DNA of 64,000 nt. Origin: Sipunculus nudus. Lineage: Eukaryota; Annelida; Sipuncula; Golfingiida; Sipunculidae. The stretch is taken from positions 50,846,624-50,910,623 of the forward strand of contig CM049308.1 in NCBI GenBank assembly GCA_026874595.1, given 5' to 3'. A program made the translations under genes and the position numbers. The number at the start of each line of letters is the position of its first letter. Positions within the stretch are counted from its first letter, which is position 1. Under the pieces are notes generated by a model. It saw only the letters and a program-made list of their open reading frames with translations. It had not been told where the DNA came from and ran no database searches. Below, piece after piece: positions 1 to 12,454 of the stretch.

Positions 1-213
1 ACTTCCGAAATATGATAAAAAATTTTATTACTGGTAAAGTCCCTTCTTTTTTAATATAGTAACTTAAAAAACAGAACTTATTAGGGACTTCTTTAATAAT
101 AATCAATAATAAAATAATGAGTATATATTTACATGTATACACATACATATATATACATATACAGGATATAATTTGAGGTAGGATGTTCATTTATCCTCTC
201 TGGTTTGACCTAC

Positions 214-400
214 CAGTGATTCGCCTACAGTCCTTGAAATCCTGCCTTATCGTACAGTGTCCCCACAGACTCACGTCCTCACGGGTATCCTTATAGTACA
301 CCCTGTGCCAGTCAGGGGCCACTAGTGCTGCCAGCAAAGTCACTGCGGCAAGAGCAACCATCAGCACACAAACCAGAGTCACTACGGACGGCTGAGACAT
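214..400 (-). CDS. First coding exon of a claudin-like four-pass membrane protein (gene runs off the left edge)
   Basis: The ATG is at 400 and the exon ends at 214 before a GT donor (gtaggt, 213-208). It encodes 62 residues plus one base, so the intron is phase 1, as in the complete claudin-like gene at 5181-8152. Residues about 5-28 form a hydrophobic first membrane segment that ends in APDW. A LWGHC motif and a second Cys ten residues on follow, matching the W...(G)LW-x-C-x(8-10)-C signature of the first extracellular loop in the claudin/PMP22/EMP family. The remaining exons would lie at lower coordinates, outside the window; nothing in 1-190 looks like exon 2. It is probably a divergent tandem paralogue of the neighbouring gene, since both share strand, exon phase and fold. 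Whether it acts in septate junctions or as a channel accessory subunit cannot be told from one exon. Confidence 0.72.
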
Positions 401-3400
401 CGTGCGTCAGGTCGACTTCAGGTTATCTGTAATTTTCTTTGTTTGACAACTACTGCCACTCAACGTACGCAGTGTGTGAGCGGGCTGAATATGCTACCAG
501 CAGTTTGCAACAGCTGTAACAGTTAAACTATTGAATACAGCACGCACAGCTCATAGCTGGTTAACTTCTTGTCTCTCTCGTAACCATTCTAAAGAACAAG
601 GATGTCCCGTGGAAGAACTAGTATTACCTCATGGCTGTTGTATTCTGTGTCCACAATGAATGTGTTCATCAATTCAAAGGCTAGGGCCTAGTAGGGGTCT
701 TCCTTTGTCAGCTGAATAAATTAGCATGGCGTTGTCCTCAGCACGTTACGCGTGAATTAAGTCTAGTTTGGCAGTGGTTTAGGTGACGTCGTGTGACACT
801 GACAGTGCAGTACCTGACTCATAAAGAGTACACGACCTTAAATACACCCGTCCACAGGTTTTTCCGCATCATATTATTTGCACTAAAGAAGACGTGTGTC
901 CCTTTGGTCCACCATTTATTATTAGACATATCCAGCGACAGATAAAATACTGCACCGTCTGTTGTGTATCCAGCTGACATCTGACGCGTCTGACACGCTT
1001 GTAACACACGACACGGCATCAGCCATGCCACAGGCGGCCTGCACTTTTTTAGTGTAGCCTATAAATCTTGCGCTGTTTAGACTCGTCAGATTTTTTATAC
1101 TTCCTGTATACTATAAACCAGACAACACCATGACGTCGACGCTTTAACAACATACACGAACACCCAACTGGAGTGGGCCGACCGGTCCACAAGTATAGTG
1201 ATCATGCATGTTACAATTCAGATACGTCGTGTTGGTTCACGCGTTGTGATGGTCACGGTTGGTTGCACCGCCGGTTTACGTTTGGACTACCCGAGAGATA
1301 TACATATAAGTATTAAGTACACACGACTACCAGTAAACACTGCGTAGTACACTCGGTGTCAGTAGAATTACAGACCCATGTATAAGTTAACTACGACATT
1401 TCGAAAGTTAAGACATGCAGGGTCCACAAGATGGTTATCGTGGTTAGGTGCGATATTAAAGGACTGGTCATTGGTAACAGCTACAAAACTACGAGATAAT
1501 AGTCCTTGCAGTCAGAGAGCGAGTACGTGCATACTGGTGTCCATATTACGCTATTACGTCTGAAATACGAGGTCTTCGCGACACAGCGCTAGCATCATGT
1601 GTATATGATACAAACCCTTATAATTCCATCACATGCACTCACTGAAATGGGGCAAGTTTTAAAATTTGACATGTTTACATTTTCCTCTCTTATAGTATCG
1701 CTTATTTTCTTCTTCAAATAAACGAAAAAAGGGCGTGTGTTAAGTCGCCCCCTCCCCAAGATTTCTAGAGGTCTGATGTCTTTTAGTGTTAATAGGTCAA
1801 AGGTCAAGGTCATAAAAACACACATAATCGTTTTTCCTTAACATCTTCGTGAAAAACGGAGGTAAAAAATAGATTCTGTAACACTAGGCAGCGTGAAATG
1901 TCTAGGGGAATGAATAAAGAAGTCAGTGTTTTTTTTGTTAACAAATAATTATAATTTATTCTTAAAACAATCCTAACATTACAATACACTAAATCATTAC
2001 AATTATACAGTATAACAACAGTAAATCAATACAATTACACTGTATAACAAATAAAGTGTTCGGATCCTAGGCTTTGATTCTGGATACCACCACTGTCACA
2101 GCTCAATAAATCCTTTAAAACATATAATCCAGATGAACAGTTCACGTAAATCTTCTCAGAGAATAATATAGTCCAATGTAATCTCGAAATCAATCTGTTG
2201 TAATTCAAAAGTGAAGTCCTGGCAATAATCCCAAAGGCAAACTGAAGACTATATAAAATCAGTTAAAATTTCGAAGAATATCTATAAGTTCTGCAATTAT
2301 CGGAAAGGTCCCAAAACTGACTCACACTTTTCCATGTCCGCTGGAATTTTTTTCTTTCTCCTCTTCCTCGGCTCTAAACACAGCCCCTATTTATAACATT
2401 TTCTTCCGAAAATACTAGAAAATGGAAAATCCCAAAGAACAATACACACGTTACAGGAAAAGACTTAAAAAATCTAGAACAAAGAACGCTGTGCTTCTAC
2501 ACTTCAGACCCCAAATGCGAGCCAGGCCAACTCGCACGTCTCCCATCGCAACGAGCTATGCCTGCGCTACAAGAATCAGAATGTCAACGCCAAACCCTGC
2601 TCATAACAAATCAGATACACGCAACACTAAAAAGATACATGTTACACCATGGGCCACCAGTTAGAATATAAAAATACTGTCGCCATGACAGCGTTTTATC
2701 GCTCATATTGCATATTTGATTTTAAAAGGTGGGGGATGACTCGCCGGTGGGGGAGGGTAATCAAAGTAGGGACAACTTTTTATAAATATACACACTAACA
2801 CACAGACGTGCATTCACACACAGCTACCTGTTTATATACCTTTTATTGTCTTTATGACATATTTAAATTATATTACAATTAAGTATAAGGTTTAAAAATG
2901 AGGTATTATGTTAATTCTAACAGTATATGTTAATTTTAAATCAGGTTTTAGATTTGAAGTAGTTCCAAGTAACCTCAGAAATGAAACCAAGGTCTATTTT
3001 TCTAATTATTAATAATTTTATAACCTTTTTACAAGGGAAAAAGGTTGATGTAATAATAATCCTCCTGCAATTTAGAGAGCATAATATCTATATATTGAAA
3101 ATAAAATTATTAATAATTAGAAAGTGTGTTTGTGTGTTTAGGGGGATACATATAACCCCTGTATTGAGGCCCCTGTCGATTTATACAGATTTACATAAAA
3201 TCTAGGATTAAATCAAATAAAACTGTTCAAATCAATCTTTGGCTAGTAATGCATCATCTTAAACCAACTTTGTCATAAAGTGTGAAAAAAGTGTGATAAA
3301 TTTCAAAGTTTTAGGGTTATGGCTGGAGGTTTCCGATGTAAATGAGCCAACTTTTTTAATGTAAACATGAATATTCATGCAATCATGAGGAGCATTGCTT

Positions 3401-4746
3401 CCTCCATGATGACGAGCATGTTAAATGTCAGACACATCCACATCTCCAAGTAGGATGAGAAAAGTGTCGAGAGCGGACTTGCATGCAGAAAACATTTCCT
3501 ATATTGTTAACACTGAAATATTTGTTACTGACCTCTGTTAATTTTATTGATTTCTATGTAAGAGGAATATTAATGTCTACCAGTACTAATAATAATTTTA
3601 CAAACATATAGACAGCATGTCGGATTTGGCTGTTGTTAACATGGTGTTTTTTACCGTGTTAACCGGTGGAAGTAGTTTCCTTCCTCTTGCTTCCCGGAAG
3701 CAGTTTCCCTTACCAGAGTTGGTGATCTCTTTTATAAAATCCAGACAGGCATTCCTTAAAAGTCTACACAGATATTTCACATGACATTAGACCTTTGAGA
3801 AACAAGCTAACAGGGGCGGATTTAGAGGGGTCCTCTCTTTCGACCTAAAATATCTTGGAAGTAGAATAATACTCGCTAGCTTGATAAAAAAAAAAAAGCT
3901 CCAGATTACGCGACTCTCCGCTTTCTTCTCCATACTTCTGCATGGGTTATTTCCCGGTACACTTGTTTACTTGACCAGGGGAGTTGAGCCTTTTCTAAAA
4001 TCCTCTGTCTGCCCCTGTGTATGGTGCATTTACCAAAGAAATTCCCAAATCCTGAATAATAACGTAACAAAGAATTCTGGAAATATTTTTTTTTTAATTT
4101 CAAATGAGAACGAAATATGTACAAAATAAAAGCATGAATATGCTGTGGGTTATGTTTATTGGTTTCATTATAAACAGCGAAGATATCATGAAATGATATA
4201 AATAAATATATATATATTTATATATATATAATACTTGTATATGATTCCAAGCGGTAATCTTAGAAAGATTGAAAACATAAGATAATATTTTCATACGAAA
4301 AAAAAATAAGATTAATAAAATTCGACCTACATCGGTTTACAGAACAATAACTTCTTTCACATCTATAAAAACGTACGGAATGTTTGATTGAACATTGGTG
4401 GAAACCCCTGATTACCAAAATCTTTATTGTGAAACAACCATAATCATTGAAGAATTTAATATAATAGGTTCTCATATATACGTGTGATCCAGATTGTATA
4501 CTGAAAATAACGTTTCACGACCTGTAAGCCAAATAGAATATTTTACAAAATATAACATGCTGACCAAAATGACAAAAAAGTGACATATACAATTATGCGG
4601 AACATATGAACATATATAATTAATTAATATAAAACACAGCAGATGTATAGGATGTTGGTTTTACTCAACTTTTTTCGTTTTTTATATTCAATTCAAAACG
4701 TATAACTTTATATACGTTATAAAGTTTTTTTTCTGGTAAACATGAG
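401..4746. other. Intergenic region with no convincing gene
   Basis: This is the interval between the two claudin-like genes. A 70-codon minus-strand frame at 819-1031 and an 80-codon plus-strand frame at 2422-2664 exist, but neither shows a domain, a plausible splice context or biased composition, so I do not call them. Part of the 401-600 stretch should be the promoter and 5' leader of the gene starting at 400. A hAT-like remnant (3811-4017) and a TA-rich tract near 4200-4230 are the only recognisable repeats. The rest is A/T-rich single-copy-looking DNA. Confidence 0.4.
3811..4017. mobile_element. Possible hAT-type MITE remnant
   Basis: The segment opens with CAGGGGCGGATTTAG and closes with a sequence whose complement begins CAGGGGCAGACAGAGG, so both ends carry the CAGGGGC start typical of hAT-derived short elements. 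The inverted repeat is only about 10 bp, and the flanking 8 bases (caagctaa and tgtatggt) do not match, so no target duplication supports it. It may be two unrelated ends or an old copy. A poly-A run lies inside at about 3886-3897. Confidence 0.3.
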
Positions 4747-5116
4747 GGGTCTGTTGCGATAACGTGATGTTGGTGACTAAAAGCCCATTGCTATATGTTT
4801 GTTACTATGGTGACCATGATGACGTCACAATTTAAACGGTAGATGTTCATTTTAGAGGTTTTTAATGCTTATTTTACCATTTTAACGCATTATTTCCAAA
4901 CATTTATTTCTCTATAATAAGGAGAAATATATACTGCTGTATATATAAGTATATATCTCCAGTATATTACAAAATATCACTTTTGTTTAAAACCTGCGTT
5001 AAAGATTGTAAAATAAACCATTGAAAAAACCCCTAAAATGCACAATTACCATTGAAACGTGGCATTTAGGCCTGCTTCTAGAATTAAATCTGATAAAATG
5101 TTATTGCAACAGACCC
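4747..5116. mobile_element. MITE-like element with 17-bp terminal inverted repeats
   Basis: GGGTCTGTTGCGATAAC at 4747-4763 pairs with GTTATTGCAACAGACCC at 5100-5116: 17 bp with one mismatch. The 370-bp interior has no coding potential and contains a TGACGTCA palindrome near 4820. No clear target duplication is visible, so the superfamily is undecided. It sits just downstream of the stop codon of the claudin-like gene (5181), possibly in its 3' untranslated region. Confidence 0.55.
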
Positions 5117-5180
5117 TAAGAACTTATAGAAGGCACCGTGTTTAAGGTTAGTTGGAATCAAGATGGCGGCCGCGTGGTGT

Positions 5181-6659
5181 TCAGTATCTCGTTTTCTCCT
5201 TGGTCTTTTTGGTGCTGGTGATCTTGCCATTACTGTAGGACTCGCTGGTGACCGTGGTCTTATCCATCACGTGAGGCCAGCCCTCTATCTTCCTGTGGAA
5301 GATGACGGCAAACAGTATCAGTATGGCACTGATCACGGCAAGGAGGAAGGCGATGATGGCCAAAACAAAGGCCCACCCCCACCACCAGTTACCGACTGCT
5401 CCGACTGCGGCGCTGAACCGCTCGCTCTCCCACAGCTTTGCCACGTCTTCGTGAGTGTTCGACCCCCACACAGCAAGCGCCACCAGTCCGAAAAACGCTG
5501 CAACAAGACGTCAGTAAAACTCAATACTCAATAAAACACGGACAAGTTCCATGTCAGTCCATTTTATTATGGTCTTTCTACATTGCACATTTTACAAGGT
5601 CAATTCTTTACATTTGTTTTATCAGTTGTTCACTGCAAACTAACTAATGTTCGTAAAATAGTTTTCCAAGAACACATGGCTGAAAATGTTCTATGCAGTG
5701 CCTTAATTATGATCAAATGATGGCCTCTCAAAATCAAAACAAGTTTTAAGTTTCCAGTTGCTCTTTACTTATCTTGGGCCAACTTAAAGAGTCCACCCTT
5801 ACTGTGTTTCTATATAATACCCTAGGGAACATCTAAATCCCGGCTGTCGTCACTGAGTATGAAATTTATTTATCTTACTTGTTCTCTATGACAACTGGTC
5901 CAGTCATAGGAGAATCTCTGATATCTGCACTACGTCATGACTTTGCATAAGTTGCCTCATCTGCTGATTACATTAACACTTTATATTGAACTCGGCATAC
6001 ATCAGTATACAACGGTTATACGCTCATATGTGGATGCACAACTCAGAAGTTTAAAGCAGCGGGAAAAGATGGCGGTGTATGTACCACGTTCGTCATAACC
6101 AGACCCAGCTATTCACCCTGGCTGGTTGGGATATGCACAAAGTAGATTGGAGTCTCAACTACCCTGCTGTTACCCGGTATGACCAACAATACAGCTCTTT
6201 TAGGTTTATGAAAGGTAAGCTAGTTGGTAAGGACGACGACAGAGGGCGTTCTCCTACCTCCGATGACGATGGAGATGAAGGTGCCCAGGAGCAGCCATCT
6301 TGCCATGCGGCGGTAGAAGAAGAACAGGTACACCGTCCCGAACAGCACAGCAATCACCAGCCCCAGGAAACTCAGCAGCTGCAGGACCGCCGCCGCCCTC
6401 GCTCCCTCTGTTACCAGAAAGAAAACCCAGTTTATAACAAATACATAAACGGGGACATATACCAAGCGGCATGTCCAGTAGCTCACGGTACATAAATGCA
6501 TATGAAACCGTTTTTATTTGTGTCATTTTTATTCATTTAATAAGACCTTCGAGTTTTATGACCTATTTATCATTTAAGGTACACCTTAACTTAATTCTTG
6601 TGATCTTATTCGTCATGCAGGAAGTTTTATTTATTACCTGAGAAGATATAACCATATAG

Positions 6660-6716
<57 letters not shown>

Positions 6717-8152
6717 TCAGTGTCTCATTAAATGTCGGATTAATAGGTCCCCTTTGATTAGTTATGTAAGACTAATGTTTTTTCTCAGAGATTAGTGTCT
6801 TAATTTTTCAATCCGACCTTCTTTACGATTACAGTTATTAGGAGGACTCTTGTAGTGTGCACAGGCTACAGACCATGTAGCATTACATACGCCGTATCTA
6901 CAGCGTCACTATATGCATGCACATTTACTGGAAACATGGCTACTTTCAGTATAAAGAGAAATATTATAATGCATCCAGGTACGTAAAGCATTTTAATTCA
7001 CATTTTAATTGATTATTGTTATTTCAAAGGTTTCAGTATTTATACTTCTGTATATACTATAATTTTAGCAAACAATAATCCATGTATGTTGTTCCATCAT
7101 GATCAAAGCAATTGTTTGTTTATCAAGTACAACTGTGACATCAATTATCAGTTCAAAGATGTTGATAAAGTAAACAAGTTCTAAAAACGACCTTGACAGT
7201 CTTGTAAGGTGGTTAACGTCTACTAATTAATAAAGTATTTTAAAGATCATTTCTAAAATTAACATTCATTAAAGGATGATAGAAATGCTAAAAAATCATA
7301 GTTAAAATAGGTGTCTAAAGAGATTGCCTTTACGACTAACCTTTCCACTAAAGCAGCACTTTTCTTTCTGCACTATACTACTCCATAGTCTAAAGAATTG
7401 AGCTTCTTGTGCAAGAGAAAGAGAAAAATATCCGAATTCCTCAAATAGGACTGAATTGAATATTAAGAAATATACCAAAAATTACCAAATATCATCTACA
7501 TATAGTATAGTCTGTTAACAGTAATATATGGGCAAGGAATGTACTTAAATTGAATACATATAAAGCTTCAAGGTTTGTTTATAAAAACGCAAGTAGAGTA
7601 TTTTTTTCCCTATCATATGAAACCAAACACCCTCCAAAAGAGCTAAAAAAGTTTGCAAAAAGCATATTATACAGCAAAACTGAACATACGTGTCACCATT
7701 TGCCAACTAAAGGGAAGCCATTACGGACACATTGCAAATGAGTGAATGGAGATGGGTCACACATATTTTATGAGTCAGTGCACCTGTACACCTGTGACAC
7801 ATTCGGGGGACCAGCTGGTCTTAAAATGTCAGTTTACCTGTGAATGGGAAAATTCTACATGAAGACACCTATCATGACTGAAAGAGGTCACTATTGAAAA
7901 GCCATTACCTGAGTCATGACTGCTAATACAGTGAGTCCAGCCAAAAACACGATAGAAAAACAGTCCATCATAGTTTGTTGTTGTGCAGGTCCGCCATAAT
8001 CCCATCACAACCGTCATCTTGTTGCCCGTTTCGACCTCCACTTCAGCCCCGTTCCAATGGGGGGCACATAAGGCCACGATGCTAAGCGTGGCTGCGATGC
8101 CGAGGATTATCAGCCCGACATGGGCGAAAATGTGTGCTGCGTACACCTTCAT
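5181..8152 (-). CDS. Claudin/PMP22-like four-transmembrane protein, complete, three exons
   Basis: Exons on the minus strand are 8152..7909, 6407..6258 and 5497..5181 (stop TGA at 5183-5181). Their sum is 711 bp, or 236 aa, and both introns are phase 1 with GT-AG ends (gtaatg...cag; gtagga...gcag). Exon 1 carries membrane segment 1 (about residues 10-30), the conserved APHW, then GLW-x2-C (Cys56) and Cys75, the claudin-family first-loop signature. Exon 2 starts with E-G-A-R-A and encodes segments 2 (about 88-112) and 3 (about 119-141). Exon 3 encodes the second loop, a Trp-rich start of segment 4 (about 171-205) and a basic, Ser/Thr/Lys-rich cytoplasmic tail ending in TRY. Family members form paracellular barriers (septate junctions in invertebrates) or act as channel subunits at the plasma membrane; which applies here is not visible. 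Introns hold a GA microsatellite and otherwise unremarkable DNA. The GC-rich stretch at 8200-8300 is the likely promoter side. Confidence 0.85.
6663..6712. repeat. (GA)n microsatellite
   Basis: About 25 uninterrupted GA dinucleotides lie in intron 1 of the claudin-like gene. Confidence 0.95.
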
Positions 8153-8945
8153 GACTGTTGTTTACCGCAGCTATACCTGTCACTGACTGTATATACAGAA
8201 CTATACGGCTGGCCGCCTCCCGCTCCCATGCTCCACGCTCCGCTGGTCACGAATAATGTTACACCGGCCGTCTTGTAACTCCATTGATGACGTACCTTAG
8301 GGCCCGCCAGCTGCATGTCTACATATACGTAATATCTTTATACATACGCTCCTGTATATTTGGGGGATGGGATTTTCTTAAATATTTGTCCATAAAATGG
8401 ATGTCTTCTTGAGCACCTTTTCCATAAATAAGTGCGGGAGAGAGATAAACCTTATTATTATAAAATTTCGATATAAAATTATGATCAATTGCAACATTAA
8501 ACTAACAGATGTTTTAGCTAATCAGATGAAAGCACGTGACAGAAAACGAAAATTCATCAAGTTTTATTATTTTTTTAATGATATGTCCGAGTGGCTGGAC
8601 AAACGGTTCATTTATGTTGAAAATCAAAATAAAAACCTGGTTAAACCGGTACCGCTTTGGTGAAGATATTTCTTAATGATACCGTCTGACAGAGCTGAGA
8701 AAGTTCAATTTGAACTGAGTCTGGCCGGATGTATTCGTCACATCCACCTACAACTTCCGGTTTTAAAACTAACTGATGGAGATTGTCCTCGCACATCCAG
8801 TAAATGATACCAAAATACAAAAGTATGAAAGCGATTGTTGGTTACCCAATTAAAACATAGATAAACTAAATCTTAAGAGAAGCAGTTGTGACATATGCTT
8901 TCATATGAACTGCGAAAGTGTTGTGACTGGAATATGACCCTGAGA

Positions 8946-9022
<77 letters not shown>

Positions 9023-9244
9023 AATATATATATATATAAAACACTTATATGGATTCAATTCTTATATGAATTAAATGCACTGGCCATTTCATGGTAGTTT
9101 TACCAGAACTCAAACAGTTTTGATGCAGTTTTAGTGATTTAGATAATCAATCTACTTTGAAAATATTTTTATCATGGGCGTACTTTAATTCTCAACTAAA
9201 CCAATTTGCATCCTCGGTCATCATAAAATCACGTCCAAATCTAA
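8153..9244. other. Upstream region of the claudin-like gene
   Basis: A GC-richer stretch at about 8200-8310 (including a gtacgtcatc element when read on the minus strand) directly precedes the ATG at 8152 and is the likely promoter/5' leader. The rest is A/T-rich, with a long TA microsatellite at 8948-9030. A plus-strand frame of 88 codons at 8397-8663 shows no family features and is not called. Confidence 0.4.
8948..9030. repeat. (TA)n microsatellite
   Basis: About 40 TA dinucleotides with a few interruptions near the right end. Confidence 0.95.
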
Positions 9245-9402
9245 TTTATCAACTCCTGCTGAGCCAAGGTCCTGAATGCCTGTGGCGACCTCTAGTGAAC
9301 AATGCCGGTCGTATCGACTGATCCACATGACTCCACCGTAATAACTGTTGGTGTACGAACTGGACGACTCCTTGACTGTCATACATATTCCCAAGGTACA
9401 GA
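9245..9402 (-). pseudogene. Decayed last exon of an SLC16-like transporter
   Basis: On the minus strand this resembles the final exon of the transporter units further right. The start reads G-N-M-Y-D-S-Q-G where intact copies have G-Y-I-K-D-S-T-G; then, after a frameshift, it reads S-Y-T-N-S-Y-Y-G-G-V where they have S-Y-T-Y-G-F-Y-G-G-G. Near the end, L-E-V-A-T matches P-D-V-A-T of the intact tails. The FGP membrane motif is gone, and no other exon of this copy was found nearby. It is probably a relic of the same tandem family, about 13 kb beyond the nearest intact copy. Confidence is moderate because it rests on about 40 diverged codons. Confidence 0.5.
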
Positions 9403-12270
9403 AACAAGATGGTATGGAAGAGAAAATCCATTCAGTTTACCCATCTCTTTAAATATAATTCTATGTTTTATATAACCTACACAATAATTGAAATATTTCT
9501 ATCTGTATATTTATGCATGTCCCATTATATATCTGCATAGAACTAAACTCATATGTAACTACAAACAGTTAAGACTAAAGAGCAAAGTATTTATGTTAAA
9601 AAGTAAAAAATTACTTTATGATAATTTACAGTATCGTTCACAGAAATGTGTTAATTTCTCACCGATGAAATACCCTGGCCTTCTATATTCCTATGATTTG
9701 GTTCAAAATAATACAGTGTATCAGCACGATTTTCTTCAGTTGCCAAATAGTAAGAACATTATGGATGTATATGAATTCTATTCATTTATAATATAAATTA
9801 AATCTGACAAGTGGTCCAGTAATGGACCTTTAGTGTCCTACATTTTCTTTTGCTTCTGCGACCCCATCCTAATAAAATATCAGGGAGTATTCAGACACCC
9901 ACTTTGACGTGAAGCACTACTGCTGTCGCTTTGAGGTATATGTCAAATTTAAGGAAATACTATATAATTTTTTCACTAAGTTAACCTTTTAACTTTTTTG
10001 CAAGGCCTCTTTTAGCTTAATCTAAGTCCCTGTGTCCCGGGAAATTGTTGACTTAATGTCTGTCAGATTATTAAACTTCAAAAGCTCCTCACCCCGTAAC
10101 AGCATTGACTTTCAGTGCAGTCCAAGCTTGCTCGACTTGAGTAAGGCCCAGTATGACGCCTTCATATGAGTTTTGACTTAGTATTTATATGACAGCTAAA
10201 TCGGATCAAGACAACAATTTAAGACTTATACCATTTCTCTATAGGAGGGCGTAAAATATCTAAAACCATGTCATTTTTGATATACAAAAAAAGATACTGA
10301 AATGCATCACACGAATTGGTAATATTAATCAACACATTGTTATTTAAATTGATTATGCAATGAATAATATGTGCCCTTAAAACTAGTATTTCCTCGCATA
10401 AATGTGTTTATGACATTATGATTTATAAACAATTTCAACTTAGAAATGTTCTTTTTTATGTAGATTGTAATTTTTATGTAGCGCAGATTAATAATTTTAC
10501 AGCCGTTTTATTTCTGAACGAATTCCCTCGACCGCATGATGAGTATAATCATAAGAAACCTCGCCTGGCTCTGATGTATGGAAGTGTATATTAAACATAA
10601 ACGAAAGGGAAAAGTAATGAGGTTGCCAAGAACGCTTACTCTCGAAAACAATTATAACTGTCAAAAAAACATACTTCTATATCATCGATATCAATTGATA
10701 CATGTAAGGTTAAATGTAGTACGCGAATCTGTATCAGTGCTTGAAACAACAGAGTCGTAACGTAAACAGAGTTATATTTTTATTCTAGTGTGGGGGCATA
10801 TGTCACAGAGTAATTTTTCCCTGTAAAAAGTCCACACCCTACATTTTTGTGATCCTTAGACCTTAAACTTTACAAAAAAATATTGTGCCAATTTTTCTAT
10901 AGTAGTTTTGTTTTTAAGGTCAAATTGATTTTAGAGCAAAAATTGAGGACCATTATATATAAATATTTCATACAGAGAGATATTTAACAACAAAACACCT
11001 CAAAATGGTTAGTAAGATATATTACATCACAATAACTTAGACTAGACACTCACAGACTGTGTTAAGACGTTTATCACAATATTAGAGAGCACCCGTAGAG
11101 CGCAAACCTCCGCCAACACATGGATCCGCATCAAGATCCATCAGACTAATCATGAAAATTAATCAGCTGTTGTTTGTCCACCAGTATATTGTTCTACAAA
11201 AAGTCATTGATGAATTCATTAAAAAAATCATATAGAGACAGCAAGGTATCCTTGGGTAGTTTGTGCAATGTACATATGGCGGACCACTTGCTGATTTCAG
11301 GCAACCTGTATCGTATACAGTATGGCGCCACTTTCCTTGGTTTTAACCAGTGACTAAATATTGGCTTCATTTATACATAACATATGAAAATGGCCCTGTT
11401 ATTCTTCCATTTGATATGATTTTGTTATTGCGTCATCCTATTGTTCGATTATTACATCACCAACATCACTATCCGCTCGCTGATAGTGAAGGTATAGAAA
11501 CACGTCTCTGACGGTTAGTTTATCCAAAGTATATCTAAAGGTTCCTAAAGAATTCTATGGAGTAATTTTATGTTTTGGTCATAATCCAAGAAATAATTTA
11601 TAAAAGTTTCAGGTGGATGACTAAATTTTTTTACATATTTTGTGAAGAATAAACAACAGAAAAAAGGACAACTTTGACTGGATTTAGTGCCAGATCCTCA
11701 CTAACCCAACCCAAAGTTTTAGGAAATTCTACCTAGATCACCATTCACAGTGAAATGGAGTAAATATTAAGAAACAAAATAATATATAATAATAACATTG
11801 TTCATATAACCTCAGCTTTGTGCGGGCTATAGCATATCATTTAGGAGCAATTATACCTTCTGTGGAGTAGCTATTTTCATCAGTTATTTACAGACATTTA
11901 TTTACAGACATTTAGAGTAGAATGAGACATGTAAAGGACAGATAATCAACATTGAATGAAATGCATGTTTTGCTGAAGAATACTTTAAGGAGAGTGTTTT
12001 GAAAAACAAAACAAAGGGACCTTAGAAAATTTAGAATTTTAGAAAAGTCCTGTTGAAGGAAACAAACGAAGTAAATATCAATCATAACAAAAAAGTGTCA
12101 TCATTACTCATAATGTGATCGAACGTGTTTACAGATGTTCTTCTATCCCATCTTTAACCCCCCCCCCCCCGATGGTTTATTTTTTAAACTATTTTGTTTG
12201 GTGGGCCAATTTCTTTTATACATTTATGGGAATATGTAACCGAGGCATTCAGGTTATACTAGTACAATAA
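9403..12270. other. Non-coding stretch between transporter relic and repeat block
   Basis: The sequence is A/T-rich with only short chance frames (for example 102 codons at 9488-9796 and 60 at 10578-10760, neither with family features). A possible MITE end, with gggggcatatg at about 10793, resembles the complement of sequence near 21755-21770; I could not find a matching second end. A poly-C run is at about 12159-12170. I see no RNA gene. Confidence 0.4.
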
Positions 12271-12310
12271 CAACAAGTGACCCATGGGTCATGACGCTCA
12301 GCTGACTGGG
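12270..12310 (-). repeat. Palindromic element end (GACCCATGGGTC plus CTTGT)
   Basis: Read on the minus strand, a GAGCGTCATGACCCATGGGTC segment is followed by ACTTGTTG. A similar terminus occurs on the plus strand at 40915-40945 (GGCGACATGACCCATGGGTC then CCTTGTTT). A short hairpin followed by C-T-x-G and T-rich flank resembles the 3' ends of Helitron-like short elements. The bodies are too diverged for me to delimit. Confidence 0.35.
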
Positions 12311-12454
12311 AAGAGATTCGCAAAAGGAAATTTTATCATCAGAATGGTAGTATATACCCATTCAACTGAAGCATCAAACAGATTAACCAACAGGCCAAGA
12401 TTTAGTCTGTATTTATATATCTCAAAATAGAGAAAAATGTGTTAAATTTTAAAA

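Noticed and set aside
819-1031. 70-codon minus-strand frame considered as a small gene
   Set aside because: No recognised domain, no signal peptide or splice context, and a length expected by chance.
5163-5534. 123-codon plus-strand frame
   Set aside because: Antisense shadow of claudin-like exon 3, whose splice phase and membrane segments are consistent on the minus strand.
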